This document shows, one piece after another, positions 1 through 14,000 of a stretch of DNA of 64,000 nt. Every line of letters begins with the position of its first letter. Position 1 is the stretch's first letter. A program made the position numbers and the translations under genes. The stretch covers positions 12,398,001 through 12,462,000 of the forward strand of contig NC_059414.1 in NCBI RefSeq assembly GCF_905220565.1. Direction: 5' to 3'. The notes beneath the pieces are model-generated. The model saw nothing but the letters and a program-made list of their open reading frames with translations, did not search any database and was not told where the DNA came from. The stretch comes from Melitaea cinxia (lineage: Eukaryota; Arthropoda; Insecta; Lepidoptera; Nymphalidae).

Positions 1-125
1 GAAGAGAGGGGGTGGCTAAATTCTTTAGTGCCGTAGCCACACAGCACATATGTATAATGCCTGCATAATATAGTAGAGGAACACTGATAGTTTTTGGAAC
101 TATGCGAAGCCGGGGCGGGTCGCTA
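1..125 (-). mobile_element. Helitron-like repeat terminus (family D)
   Basis: GAGGAACACTGATAGTTTTT to GAAGCCGGGGCGGGTCGCTA and GT. It matches, in reverse, the repeat at 25548-25740. The end CTAG followed by T fits a Helitron 3' end. The element is cut by the window edge. Confidence 0.5.
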
Positions 126-782
126 GTTAATAAAAAAAAAAATTCATCTTTCGATCCGGTTAAAAATATCCTGTCCTTTTTAATTTGAATTATAAGTCAA
201 CTTGTAATGATTAACACGTTTTAGAGTACTCGCACTTTCATCCTTGAAGAAAAAATACTAGTGGTGAATTTTGACAAAATCTAAAGGTGGGTTGGCGTAG
301 TACGTACAGCAACTTGCTGTTCTTGTTTTATTATATGTACATTTAATACTATTTTGGTATTTTTGTTTTTGTGCCTTCGTAATCTTGTATTCTTGTGGGG
401 TTTCCAGACACTCCTACCAAAAGTGTCATCGTATTTGGCAACTATTGTTGAGTTGCGTTCATTTATATTAAAGTAGAATTTTCTAGTCATAAATAGAATT
501 GGTTTTGTCGTTTAATCATTATTTATCACTATAATTTCCTTATCAAATAAATTTCGTACAATTGGTCCCATATCCATCCCATACGTCCCCTCGCCACAAA
601 AATAATCTAACCATAGATTCTCTAGGTGTTACGATTTGCTCTTTGCGGTGAATCATTTCAAAAGTTGTCAACCTTTTCTTTCAAATGCCATAGGTCGTAT
701 TTTATTGTAATTTGAAGATGTTTTTTTTTAATATTTTTTACTCATTGACGATAGTATTTTCGTCGGCAGTAAAGGAATAGGT

Positions 783-858
783 TCTTGAATTAATGAATAA
801 CTATTTTATTGTCTTCTATTATATATTGTATCTTGAATTAATGAATAACTATTTTATT
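783..858 (+). repeat. Two-copy tandem repeat
   Basis: A 28-bp stretch starting TCTTGAATTAATGAATAACT occurs at 783-810 and again at 831-858 (48-bp period). Confidence 0.85.
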
Positions 859-889
859 ATCGGAATAAGTAGTCAAGAGTGAAATTAAA

Positions 890-1085
890 ATTCCTATTTC
901 GCATTGGGTGCACCTATTTTCGAAATCTTGGACTTGAGAAATCAAGAGCAGCCCGACTGGGGAAGTATCTCAACTTTACAGAATATCACAGCCAAATACC
1001 TAATACTGCTTTTAAGCAAAATTGTTGACACAAATCTGGAATCTGCAAAGCGCTTGTGATTCTCCTGGTGGTTTTCACAGGCTAC
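890..1085 (-). repeat. Decayed family A interspersed repeat
   Basis: CAGCCCGACTGGGGAAGTAT...CTTTACAGAATATCACAGCC and later AAGCGCTTGTGATTCTCCTG match the better copy at 24938-25206. Confidence 0.6.
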
Positions 1086-1167
1086 AGTTTTTTTTACCAT
1101 CAGTCATATCAAATGTTGATTGCCAATTTAGTAGTGTAAAAAAATTATTAAATAAATCTACTAACAT

Positions 1168-1168
<1 letters not shown>

Positions 1169-1224
<56 letters not shown>
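1169..1224. repeat. AT microsatellite
   Basis: An uninterrupted (AT)n run of about 56 bases in ens intron sequence. Confidence 0.95.
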
Positions 1225-1228
<4 letters not shown>

Positions 1229-2458
1229 CTGAAAGTCACCCAATTAGCAAAAGCTATTTACAGGCTATGAAACATCACGGTATGACCCATAGATATAACA
1301 CTAAACGTGACTAAATCGACTGTATGTTCCATTCTTAAATAATTTTTTTCCGGTGGCTTAAAGATTGAAAGTCGACTAGTATATGATTTTATTATGTTCA
1401 GCTAATTTTATAACATGCCTTTTATAGTGGCTCGTTGACCTTTGAATGGATCAATAGGTGGGATGATATGGCGATATTTATAACGTTTATTAGTAAGGTT
1501 ATATTAATAACTATACTTTTAACTTGGCCATCTTTGCTCTCTTGAACAAGCGCCGTTGATTTTATTTGTTTTTTTTTTTTTAATATATCTCCGATATTTA
1601 CGTTTGAAAGAAATTCTAGAGGAGATTGATTGTTAGAGCATCGTCGCTGACAGCTTTCTCCTAATGTTTATATTATTTTGTCCAACAGTCGGACAATAAA
1701 CACAAGACGATACGTGTGATTTTCTCTTATCAATGAGTTATTACTTACTAGTTCGGTATACGTCCTGTTTTTTTTCCCATGCGATTCTGCTAATCTAACA
1801 TAACTTTCCTTAGTAATGAGACGCGCATGTAACGCTATTTTATCTACAATAGCTCCTATAAATATTCGCGTATAAGAAAAACTTTTTTTTGTATAATTTA
1901 AAAAGGTGAAATGTTCAATTATTACTTCGCTTAATGTTATCATAACTACTTTAATCAAGTGAAGTTTATTGAAAATATTTAAAGATTTTATTGTGTTGCT
2001 ATGTGTTAGTGTGGGTATAGAATGTTGTATAGACTCCGTGAGAGTCAAAAGTTATTGTTTTAAAATTGTTTATCGTTCATTTTTGCGGTTGAAATCGACT
2101 TGAAATAGATAGTATCATAATAGTCAAGATAGCGGAGGCCCTTTCGATCTGATCTGCTGTAGTATTATGTGTTAATGATGAAGTAATACCCATCAGATAC
2201 TTAAGCGCTGTAATCAGCACTTGTTTCGAGTCTTGTTTTAATTTGAGCATCACTCATTTTTTTATGTGTTTTATATTTATATAATTTTAACCTGATGCAG
2301 TGTGTTTTCACAAATAAATTTATTTATTGTTTTTTATTATTATTAGTTATTTAAAATTCAATGACACGATAATACGAAATAATTTATCAATCAATTAATG
2401 TAGTACTTAATTTTTTTTTACTTGTTAAAATAGTATTCTGTTGTCTTATAAGTCATCG

Positions 2459-2692
2459 CTTCAGCTTCACCCTGTAATATCCCACTACTGGGCATAGGCA
2501 TCTTTCCCCGTGTAGGAGAAGGATCAGAGCTTAATCCACCACGCTGCTCCAATGCGGGTTGGCGGATATATTCCCTACTATGAGTAACGATCGCTATCAG
2601 GTGTACATGATAACAACCGGGACCGACAGCTTAACGTGCTCTCCGAGGCACGGTGAGGAGACCCACTAGGACTGCACAAACATCTTCTCTTC
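2459..2692 (+). repeat. Family B interspersed repeat
   Basis: Begins CTTCAGCCTGTAATATCCCA and contains CTGGGCATAGGCATCTTTCC, ACCACGCTGCTCCAATGCGG, GAGTAACGATCGCTATCAGG and CTCCGAGGCACGGTGAGGAG. Relatives lie at 16735, 20095, 28140(-), 55740(-) and 58855. This is a common lepidopteran retroposon type, but the exact class is not clear to me. Confidence 0.75.
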
Positions 2693-4279
2693 AAACAACT
2701 GTCTTATAAATCATACAATAACCTAACCTGACATAAAATAGTATTTTAAAAGTTATTAAGTATATTATTCTGATTTGATTGCAGCAAATTGCCTACCTTC
2801 TTAGCTATTTAACATTGTTTGAAGATGCACTATTGCTACTAGGTTTTTATTTATTGCAACAAAAATGTTAGCCAATTGTCTTAATATTTGTCTAATATAT
2901 AGCCACTCATTCATTATTAGATTCTTATTTATAATTCATAACTTCCTTCCTTTATTTGGATTAATTGGCTTTTAAATAATGCCAAAATAGTAGGGATGTT
3001 TTCGATAAAGTCACGTACATCTCCAGTTGTCTCATCAGTCTGAAATGCGATTCATTTGCCACCTTCGTCTAGAATTCTTAACTCATTTTCACTTCAGACC
3101 GAGCATTGACTGCTTATAAATTTGAAATTTTATGAAAAGGACTGCCTTGCTTAGTAACGACCTTGTGGTATTATTGACGGTATTTCGTTTAAAAATCAAC
3201 TTTATTACACAGTAATAGAGTTAATAAAAATATTAGGTAAAGATTGGGTATTATAAAAAAACATTTGTCACCTTGCCTTAAGAATAAGATTCGTGTAGGC
3301 ATGATATATATTATATGGAAGAGCTAGCTTATTAAGTCAGCGACTTACGTCTTTGGGCTATATAAACATGTTTTACTAGCAAATTTACAGTAGCTTGTTT
3401 GAGTACTTTTTGATTTTAATTTTCCACACATTAGCGGGATTTAGATGGGGATGATTATGTCGTCTGTGACATGAAAATATTCTACAATATTGTATATTAT
3501 AAATTATAACATCTAAATGTATGGTCATATATGGATTTAAATAAGCGACCCGTGTTTATCAACACTTTTTTTATTATAAGTTGCTATTTTCTGATGCAAA
3601 CATTTGAATTAAACAGGTTTTCAAAATTAAAATTACGTGTAAAGGTAACGTCCTGACTTAGTCCGTATAAAGGAACTAACTCTTCAGCATTAAATGGAAC
3701 CTTTTTTTTTAATATAGTGTTCTCTAACGCTAATTCTTAGTTTGTGAGTGTTTAGGAAATCTTATACGGATGGGGAAATGTTGTGCTGAATATTGATTAT
3801 ACGTCAGTACGCGAATTCGTGTATTGAATATCTTAGGGAGGCGTCCCAATGGTGTACGGATTTCAGATCGATTTTTGTGAGTCATTGCAGAATGGAAATG
3901 AATCATTCATTTTTATAGTTACTCCAGAGTACAAACAAAAGGCATTAAATAAAACCACACATAGTATAATTATATATTTTCTAAGCTATAAACACAAAAT
4001 TCGTCAAATAGAAGCAGTTGTTCAAGTTCAGTGGTCCATCTTGTGCGTAAATAATTAATTCCACTATTGGACTGATTTTTGTATAAGTATAGCCATTTTC
4101 CCGCTATATTGGTGCTAAAAAAGAGGCCTTAGAGAAATGTGTCATATGATACACATTTAAAAATAATGTGGTAATGACAATAACCTTCGTGATTGAAAAT
4201 CAATAATTTGGTTCGTGTTCGTATTTCTTAATATACACTTGTACTCTTACCGTTACCACTAAAACATTTTTAATTAGGT

Positions 4280-4625
4280 CTAGATAAACAGAAGGAATTA
4301 TGCTGTGTGGTTACGGCATCAAAGAATATAGCCACCCCTCTCTTCCCGTGGGTGTCGTAAGAGCCGACTAAGGGATAACACAGTTCTCCACTACTACCTT
4401 GGAATTTTAAAAAGCCGACCGATGGCGGTATAACCAACCAACTGCTGGCTTTGAAATACACAGGCCGAAGACGGGCAGCAGTGTCTTTGGTATGACAAAG
4501 CCAACCCTGCGGTCACCAACCGGCCTGCCCAGCGTGGTGACTATGGGCAAAACACATGAGTTCACGCCATTTTTGGCGTGAACTTGTGGAGGCCTATGTC
4601 CAGTAGTGGACTGCGAAAGGCTCCT
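4280..4625 (+). mobile_element. LINE-type 3' terminal fragment
   Basis: GTGTGGTTACGGCATCAAAG, CCTCTCTTCCCGTGGGTGTC, GTAAGAGCCGACTAAGGGAT and the end GAGGCCTATGTCCAGTAGTG GACTGCGAAAGGCT resemble 3' ends of lepidopteran non-LTR retrotransposons. No coding part is left. Confidence 0.55.
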
Positions 4626-6887
4626 GTGAATTAATTTTCAATGTTCATAAATTTTCGACGTCGCATCTGTAAGAAGCTACTAACAAAATGTAACCCATAT
4701 TTAGTCTGGAGATTTTAAAGGAAAATAACAACTCTTATGCTGGAATTTTTATGAAATGATTTCCAAACCTATTTCCTCTAACTCAATCTTCAATTTGGTC
4801 AATGATTGTCAGCTCAAATCTACTATCGAGAAAAGATTATTTCAAATATTTACCCCATCTTTGCCAAGAAATGAAATAGGTTAAGTGAATGCATTCGACC
4901 GATAGGACGGCTAACGTTATTAGCCTGTACGCTCATATTCCATCTCGTTTATCATTTTATTTGTTGACGTTTAGTTGTATATCGAATATTATGGAATTAT
5001 GTTAAAATCTGATTTTGTGAGGCAATCTTCAAAATGGGGTTACAAAATCATTTGCTGATAAAAGTAAGATAAACCGTTGAAGATTTCTGTGGAATGGGTA
5101 ATAATGTATCTATACATCTGCACTATTGATCACGTAGGTAGTTATTTATCTCGTGCAAAGTCATCATAAAATTAAAATTTATCTATCTGTATTGATTAGA
5201 AAGAAAGAAAGAAACACGTTTATTCGGAGCATCACTCAAAAACGCAGACAGTTTTTATACAAAAAAAAAACCACAGTTAAATAGACATAATAATAGTTAA
5301 TAAATAAGTACATATAGAAAAAAGAAATTTACAAGACCAGTTATATAGACTACAAAAAAACTATAACATGAAAAAAAATGTAAATAAAAAATTCCAAAGA
5401 AGTTATTAAGATAAATATTAAGCTTTCATTTGTAGTTTCGTTAGATAATTGAAATACATTTGTAATGATCACAAAGATAACTTCTTATTTTGTTAACTTT
5501 TCATTGATATAGTGCTGTCGAAGAACATAAATTGCCCTTAATTACATTGAAATACAAACCAGAACATCTTGATCAGTTAGATAATTATGAGAGTAGAGTT
5601 TTGATGAAGTTTAATTTCTAGGCTCTTGAGAGAGAGAGCTCAAAACCTAAATAAAATTAAAAAAAAATCATTAATAGCCATTTTAAAGCAATATTTTTTC
5701 AGTAATAAAAAGAGAAGAAAGTTTATGATTCTTAAAACTCGTATTTCCTTCAATGACATTACGACGATCCCAAATTTATCAGGCCGTGAAATGAATTCTT
5801 ATTTTCTAAAGTCAGATTAGTTATCTCTATTTGGTAGATTTGGTGCCTATCAGCTGCTTGTTCTCTTCACATTTGAAAATAGATTTAGATTACTAGTTTA
5901 TTATCTTTAATATTTCATCTGAAAATAATTATGGATGTGGATGGACAAATTTATCTTTGCCGTTTATGTTTCTGGGTAACAATTTATTTTTAAAATGCCA
6001 TTCCAAACTGATCGGAACTTAATTAAAAAATAGTATTGCTCATTGTAGTTCGAAGTAAATTTCAATAGCTCAAGTTCACATTTTCAAAGCCAGACAATTT
6101 TTTGCTACATTTTGTAACGATACATTTTTTTACAGTACTATTCACTGAAGTCGGACGACTAAAAAAATGCAATACTAGGAAAGTCGATCGTGTCGTGTGC
6201 CGATGAAAATATTCATGATTGCAATTTAAAAGGCATTCGTTTCAATAGATTTTGCTGAATCGTCAAATATTTTTTTGTTTAAGGCGTCTTATTGAGTCTG
6301 TCTATCAAAAATAAAACAGGTGTGCAAATCGATTTTAATTTTTATTGTCCATAAGAAATAACGCATCGGCCTTGTAACGAATACTATCGTGAGTCAATAA
6401 AAATATTAATTACTCGAAGTAATCGAGACACTGTTGTCTTCGAAATTGTTCTACTTCCTAATATCGATTACTTTGTATCGGCAAACGGTACACACAATTA
6501 CAATTTTTTTGTCCGAATAGAATTATTGAAGATTGACTTTGACTTTAAAGATTGGTCTGCACATTTTATGTATTAAGTTCCAGCACAAATACACTGTACA
6601 CTAAAGAATCTGTATACATAAAATGAATATTTGATGATCATGTCATGATCTTAAGCAGTTGTGCATGAGCCCACAAAGGTTTCTGAATTGGTACGACCGA
6701 AATAAAAAATAAAAAAAAGCGTAGCAACGCGCGCAGGGTACAGCTAGTTAATAAATAAATTTACACGAAAGTGATAAAACAATTAAAATTCCAACATACG
6801 TTGTTATTGCTAAAAACGATCTCCTGCAGACAACCTATGTCTAAAGAAAAGAAGACAAGAACCTGAAGAGAGTAAAGCGGAAAAGAT

Positions 6888-7080
6888 AACATAACAATAC
6901 ACTTTATTGTACACCAAAACAGAAATAATACATATCAGATTAATTTCAACAAAGTATCATAGGGTACAAAGGGCGGCCCTATCGCTGAAAAGCGATCTCT
7001 TCCAGGCAACTTAGTGGCAGAGGAGATGGTATTGTGTCGGTGTAGGTAGGTATGAAGAGATAGTTCTTTTTCGACGAAGA
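6888..7080 (+). repeat. Interspersed repeat (family F), possibly a LINE or SINE end
   Basis: ACAATACACTTTATTGTACA, GGTACAAAGGGCGGCCCTAT and GAAAAGCGATCTCTTCCAGG form a block I recognise as common in Lepidoptera. A decayed relative may lie at 9185-9350. Just upstream, 6720-6750 ends GTACAGCTAG then T, Helitron-like. Confidence 0.5.
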
Positions 7081-7351
7081 ACTTGGTCATATCAAACTCT
7101 TAAGTTAAGCGAGTCTTAGTAAACGTTGGCCTACTTAGCTACCATTAGATCGTAAACATTCCTTCCTCGTGACCCCCACATTGTTTTCAAACTGTATAAT
7201 CAATATCTATTGATCCACTATTCAATAAATTACTGCATTCCTGTACTAGTTATGACGAAGACCTTCAGCTGCTGTCACAATGTCTCAGCTGATGTCTAGC
7301 ATCGCAGGTGTTGAACAGGTTTTCTCTGAGTAGTAAGCGGTATATTACCGC

Positions 7352-7655
7352 TTTTTAACCGACTTCCAAAAAAGGAGGAGGTTCTCAATTCGACTGTATT
7401 TTTTTTTTTTTTAAATGTATGTTACATCAGAACTTTTGACCGGGTAGACCGATTTCGACAAATTTTGTTTTAATCTAAAGGTGGTGTGTGCCAATTGGTC
7501 CCATTTAAATTTATTTGAGATCTAACAACTACTTTTCGAGTTATAACTAATAATGCGTTTTTACTTGACGCTTTTTTTGTCGACCTACGTTGTATTATAC
7601 CGCATAACTTTCTACTGGATGTACCGATTTTGATAACTCACAATTATTGCTTAAA
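7352..7655 (+). repeat. Family C interspersed repeat
   Basis: CGACTTCCAAAAAAGGAGGA, TCTCAATTCGACTGTATTTT, AGAACTTTTGACCGGGTAGA and TGCGTTTTTACTTGACGCTT. Copies or fragments: 10615-10740, 13803-13860, 21590-22080(-), 24692-24880, 28720-29270 and 59995-60475(-). Confidence 0.75.
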
Positions 7656-8840
7656 TCATTTTTAATTCCTCGTGTTTTTTTTTTTGTATATACTTCGTTA
7701 CCTGCAAAGAAACTATAGTTCAGTTTAAAATACAATTTCTCTTTTACATATTGTTCTTCTCAGTATTCATGGCTTTCAATTCCTGTGGCTATTGAGGTGT
7801 CTGCTTCTAGACCTTTAATAGTTTTTTTTTTTTTATATTAATTAAGCATTTCTAATTCTAATACGAATGTAGGTGGATCAATGTCGATGCGATGTGACCT
7901 TTATATATGTATATAAGGCATGGTGTAGGCGTACGTGTTAGGAAATAATTGGGTCAAAACAGTAGCACGACGGTTATTGAATAAATTCTCAGTGCGTACA
8001 ATATAATATTGAATTGTTTAAAACTGCTACCTACACGTACACATTCTTGTATCCGTGCATTTTGTTTTATCAAAGTGATTTTTTGTGTAATTTTAAAGTG
8101 TTCTAATGGATATTAAAATTGATCATTTATAAGTTCTGCATAAATATATATGTATACTATAGAAAATCTCAATATTATTCAAATTAAACCTTATTTTGCT
8201 GACTATTAGTTCTAAATTCCAAATACGCTACATTTGCAGACACGAATATTTGCACTTTAGCTTACAATTTATGCTATCCTGGTCACGTCAGTTCTATTTC
8301 AGAGTGACAGCAAGAAATGTAAAGGCTAGTCAAAATATTAGAGTTGCCTTCCGTCCATTTAGATGGACGATGTCTTAAACGAATCGTATTGTTTCTCCGC
8401 TCCGATAGTCGATACTAATTGAGCTTTTTATTACCACTTTCGCTTACATGCCCAACGTCAGTAACGTATCTGATGGTTAACGTTTTAATTTCCTTTTTTT
8501 AGTAATAGTGATGTGGCGTTTTTGTAGTTGAATATTTTCATAGAGAAAAAATACTAGATAAGATTCCGACGACTCAAGATGAGTTAGCATTATTATTTGT
8601 GTATTATTGAATAATATACCTAAGCTTCTGAATATAATTATTTGCTTTTATATCTAGATCGTCGCGATCGACAAGTCATTAAAAAAAATTACTAAAGGGT
8701 CTTATTAGAAAATATATATACAACATGATTGCCTACGCAATATACAGTTGTACACACACCTAAATCTATTATTGTTCAGTAAATGCGGAATAAACAGAAA
8801 TATATAAATATATAATTTAAAACAACATTTTTTTTATATC

Positions 8841-9118
8841 ACTAGGTCGGCAAACAAGCGTACGGCTCACCTGATGGTAAGAGATTACCGTAGCCTATAA
8901 ACGCCAGCAACACCAGAGGCATCGCAAGCGCGTTGCCGACTCAATATCCAATCCCCCCAGGAGCTCTGGTCACCTTACTCACCAACAGGGACACAATACT
9001 GCTTGAAATCAGTATTATTTAGCTGTGATCTTCTGTAAGGTCGAGGTACTACCCCAGTCGGGCTGCTCCAGATTTTGAGCAGGAAATTCCTGCTGTGCCC
9101 TACCTCAGTTAGGTTGTA
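8841..9118 (+). repeat. Family A interspersed repeat
   Basis: CACTAGGTCGGCAAACAAGC, TACGGCTCACCTGATGGTAA, GAGCTCTGGTCACCTTACTC and GTAGGGCACAGCAGGAATTT (reverse) mark the family. Other copies: 24938-25206(-), 51012-51240, 60800-61036, and decayed at 890(-) and 55950(-). Confidence 0.78.
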
Positions 9119-10379
9119 ACAACATGTACGAGTATCGTGTATATGTGGAGGTCATTATTTGCTTTAACTTCACAACGTTAAAAAAAAACGAAAAAACAAA
9201 ACTAAAAGACTTACAGTTTTACATCAATACACAAGTATCTTACAAAAAATTCAGTTAAAAAATAAAAATAACCAAACATAAATTACTTCAGGTAACATTA
9301 ACGCTAAAAAGGCAATTTCTTCCCGGCAATCTTTGGACAGAGGCAATTATTTATTTATTAATATTCTGGAAGATTTCATCGAAAGTTAAACTGAGTGAAT
9401 GTTAAAGTTACGTAAAGCGAGTCGATTAGCAGAACATTATCGAAGCACATCACTACAGACCACCGAAACTAAATTTATAATGACTGTTATAAAATCATCT
9501 GAATGGGAGAATGGAAACGTCTGCATTGCTCCAGTTTTTAACTTAAACATAATTTATATTTATAGTTACATTCTGCATTTACTTAATTTATTTATCTTTA
9601 ACTTTTTGTATAAATTAGAAAAAGGTTACCGTTATTTTTTAAGTATTTTGTAGCTTTCCGTGATGTGTAGAATTCGTCGAAAACTGAAATCAAAAATAAG
9701 CCGTTAGAATTTTAAAAGATTTGCAATTTCAAATATCTTAAAGAACTTTTTAATTATATAGAAAATCAGTTATATATAATATGTATACCAGTATTTTGGT
9801 AATTTACTTTCATTTGATGCACTAAAAAAAACACATAATTATGACTAAAGAATGCCAAATATGCCTCGCCTTAGTGAAAAAGTGTCTAGTCTTTTTGGAA
9901 ACGAGCCAAATTAAACAGCTTAGAAAAAATTAGAAGAATCTCTCAGCAACGTTCCTAAAATAATTCAAATAGTAAACACATTTGCATTTTTTTCACTTAT
10001 AAATATTGCATCTACATTCCATAACGTTTTTCATAGGCCACTGACCCTTCATGTAATAGTACGTAATATTGTATTTATAATGAAAGCAGGTCTTACGGAA
10101 AGAATATATATGCATACACACTTTATATGATATTGGAGTCGATTGTTCCATACAAGGATTGATGATGGTGTAAAGTGGTTTTGTAATATGAGGTTCATCA
10201 TGTTGTTTTACGTCTTTGAGTTAATGTAGCAAAATCTTTTAAGTACGATCTTTATGAACACTTCATTCTAAAGGGCTTGATGCTATTGTCATTTTGCAAC
10301 ATCGCCGAAATATCAGAAGATCAGAAGTTAAAAATGATAAAATTGTCGTGTTTTTTTTTTTTGGAAACGATTTATTGTT

Positions 10380-10600
10380 TTGCATTTATAATTTATGCTT
10401 ACGTAACCTGCTGCTACCCACGACGTTTTTAACATTTTATTAATACACTCCATTCAAGCCTTTTTTCGAGATTCAAGGTGCTTCATGTCTATTCTATTCC
10501 AATACCAAATTTCATCATCCCATGGTTTAGGCGTGAAAGTGTAACAGACAGGGTGACTTTGCATTTGTTATATATAGTATGGACCAAATGTAATTAATAT
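10380..10600 (+). repeat. Repeat ending with retroposon-like tail
   Basis: Starts CCTGCTGCTACCCACGACG and ends GTTTAGGCGTGAAAGTGTAA, CAGACAGGGTGACTTTGCAT, a tail motif frequent in lepidopteran repeats. Immediately followed by a family C fragment and then an ens exon. Confidence 0.45.
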
Positions 10601-10832
10601 TTAACTAACGTCATTTTAATTCGACTGTATTTTTTGTTAGTTTCCTCGTAAAGTTTTACTGGTTTTACCGATTTTTATGACTGTTTTTCGAAAGCTGATG
10701 CTGTCATGTCCCACTTAAATATTGACTACTTACGCTAATAATGTGCTCTTTTTACTACTTAGCGATTAAAATTGATATCGTGGTTTTTTTATTTGATAAA
10801 ATATATCTAAAATGTATTTTTTTTCACTCTAG

Positions 10833-11008
10833 AGGCCCTAGACCGAGCAAGATTGGCGCGCGAACGTCGCGAGGCTGAGCAAAGGAAACGGCTAGATGAG
10901 TTGAGAGCACACGCGGCTGCTGCGCAAGCGCAACGAGAGAAGAGAGATGAGGACCGACGTCGCAGGCAGGCTGAACAGCGCGCCAAGGACGATGACAGAC
11001 GACTTCAG
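10833..11008 (+). CDS. ens: ens exon: N-terminal microtubule-binding coiled coil, first half
   Basis: The acceptor is TTTCACTCTAG ending at 10832 and the donor is CAG|GTAAGA at 11009. The exon enters with two bases (AG) that complete a codon begun upstream, and it leaves in phase 0. It encodes about 58 residues beginning ALDRARLARERREAEQ, almost all Arg, Glu, Ala and Lys, as in the first coiled-coil block of ensconsin. It is the first exon visible, so the N-terminal exons must lie beyond the left edge. An alternative acceptor two bases later (AGAG) would change the phase, and I cannot exclude it because the previous exon is not in the window. Confidence 0.88.
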
Positions 11009-14000
11009 GTAAGACTAGTCTCAATAAATAAAAGAGCATAACTATGCAGGTCAGTGCTGCCGTGTTTAGGTAAAGCCAGTTAATTATAAATGTCGAAATC
11101 TGATAAAATTAAAATTTTTGATTTATTTGAATATTATACATCTGTAATTATAAAATACACGAGTAGGTTGTGACGTCGAAATTTTGACACAGCAGTAAAT
11201 AAAGTTTATTATATATTAGCCTAACCATGCCAAAATGTGTTGTCGTATTTGTGTCATTATTTTATTTGAATATATTTCATATTATTTTTATTTTATCTGT
11301 AATTTTTCTCAAAAGCCATGAAAATTTTACATCGAAAAAGGTACCAACTTATGCTAAATATAAACTCTATGTTAATAACATTATTAGACATTATTGTGGT
11401 ACATAAAAAACATAAAAATATAAACGACTTATAAGAAAAAAATATTATAAGAAAATAAATCATTATTTCTCATTGCTTTTTCCTACCCTTAGGCGCGGCA
11501 GTCGATCGCAGGTATCGATAAATGTATCGATGATACAATAGACAATTCAAGTAAATGAATGAATTTAAATATAAACAGTAGAAATAAGTCTATGACGTCG
11601 TCGACTGGTAGATATTGCTATAAACAAACTGTAAAAAAATCTGCCGTGAGTAATTATATCATCCGTCTATTGTTAGAACGGAGATCAGACAAATATATAA
11701 CAATACTTTTACATAACATTTATTCGAGATATATAAGTAAAATAAAAATAACAAGACTAGCATTTAATAACTTTTACAGAATTATTATATGTACCTAATT
11801 CTTGTAATCTTGAAAATATAATTAAATTGTCTCATAATATAAGTAAATTAAAAAAAAAAGTACTTTCATTAATCTTGACCTTTGAACGGCTTGATCTTGA
11901 AACGGCAGCAAAGGCTTTTCATGTCACAGATTGCTTAGGACCTAATTTTATCTTTATTCGCTTCAACGTAAGAACTAGATGACACTTAAAATTTTATAAA
12001 GAAGATTTAGACATTTTTATAGATAAGACAACGGTTAGTAAAAATATCAAGTTAGCAGAAAAATGAAAAGCAAGGGAATGAACGGAGACTGGCGTTATTA
12101 TGCATTTTAATTGAGGCTTCCATCAATAGAACGGAACAGAAAGTAGAAACAAAGATAACCTTCTATATGAATTAGTGTACACTAGAAAATACCTCATAAT
12201 CATGAACAAACCGTCTAGGGGAGTACCTTAAAGAAGATCACAACCAAATAACTTCTCTCAAATAGACTTGCTTTAATATTGAGTAAAGTACACAGATCTC
12301 TTGTCCCTTATGCCCACTGTCAACGCAGTTTGCGTTGCGTTGACAGTGGGCATAAGGTCGGCAACGCACTTCCATTCGCCATAACGCACGTCTATATTCC
12401 TACTACCATAACAGTATACTATCAAGCGGATAACATATAAATAACACAGTTGCTATTGGTGAACATGACATACACACAAAAGACAAAACAGTATTAAATA
12501 AGAGTTCTAAAGGAAGAGCCAGTTATATTAATCCTCAACAATTAGTTACGGTTCATCGATCAAATAATATCGTAATATGAACCAAGGTGAAACAAGCCTT
12601 CCATGAATTACAAATCACTTTGATCTCATCATGTTTACAGACAGTATAACGTATAACTAAATACGCAACATAGCTACAAGACACTTTCTCCACTCCAGTA
12701 AATAATGTTTGCGTACGATGGTGAAAATTAGAAAATTGGAAAGCGAAATATATTAAATGTGCAATATTTGTAATATCGTCTATTGGTCAATTTCTGACAA
12801 TTGCAAATGTTCGATCGAAAATGTAATTTGGTACTGACATCGTCTAATATTCACAACTCTAACCTCGACCGCACCGATCAATCTCCTTCATGTATTCTCA
12901 ATTCTACGTGACATTGACGAAATCATTTGTATTCATTTAACACTATTGAAATCCATTAACCCTAAAGAAGAAGAAGGAAGTATTTACAAATCTAAAACAC
13001 ATTCACCAAAACGTATGACATTTATAAACATAAAAATTAGAACCTAAATAGAAACAAGAATTGTTATAAAACAAAGGCATTTAACAATTTCTTACCCTTT
13101 CACTAGATAGAGTTTAATGCAAGCCCTTTACCTCAGGTTCAAGCGTCTGGTTAGCAACCACCCACTCAGTTACTTCACTGCCAAACCACAATGATTTGTA
13201 TCGCTAAGTTCCGATGTAAACCACTGCAGTCCAATTACAGATGTAGGAAACGTAACTTTAAGCAATTGTTATAAAAGAAATTGTTATTTTATGGAACTTT
13301 TGTTTTATAAATCAATTCAGCCAAATGTGGATTATTCATCATCAACAAAGAATTTTTTTCAGACATTTGTAGTCATTAGGAAAGGCACGCACATAATTTC
13401 GCACGTATATAATTTCGAAAAAATGTTAAAAAATTATCCGAAATTTAATTAATAGTTCTTGAAAAGATTTAGCTGGCCTAATAATATGATTGTAGAAGTG
13501 CTTAACAAGGTCTACCGTTGTGCAAAACCAGTAACAACTTGAATAAATACTGAGATGATACAGATACAGATATGACTGCAATGCAAGATCAGAGGTCAAC
13601 CACGGTCGTTGAATGGAATTCTCGGTAGATTGCCGATAACCAAGATATTTTCTGACACACCTTTAGAATTTAATCCTCTGTTGCTGCACTGGGATCCCTT
13701 GAATATGCATTGTCTTTAACGTAATTAGAATTTATGGCTTTAGCTGTATTGTTAGTATAGATTCTGTAATATAGTAACTAGTTAATTTAAGTTCTCTTTT
13801 TTTAACCAACTTCTAAAAAGGAGGAGGTTACTATTTTAGAAGGTTAATTATTTTGTCTTCTGATAAAAAAGTAGGGTTTTTTGGTGGTAAAAGCAATTTT
13901 CTAAGTGTCATTTTTATTTAAACGAGATTACATTAGAAATTTTTTGATTGTGAGAATTATTACTTACTATGCTTAAAGTTTATCGAACCATCAAACTTTT

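Larger units (their letters stand above)
126..10832. other. Intron or 5' region of ens, no exon recognised
   Basis: AT-rich non-coding sequence. Apart from the listed repeats and a GAAA-rich stretch near 5198-5215, I see no conserved coding segment. The phase at 10833 (two bases of a codon) shows that coding exons precede this stretch or hide in it. Short open frames here have no recognisable domain. Confidence 0.6.

Noticed and set aside
1668..2048. A 126-codon minus-strand open frame.
   Set aside because: No recognisable family and composition like the surrounding intron.
4270..4461. A 63-codon minus-strand open frame.
   Set aside because: It lies wholly inside a LINE-type 3' fragment and has no protein character.
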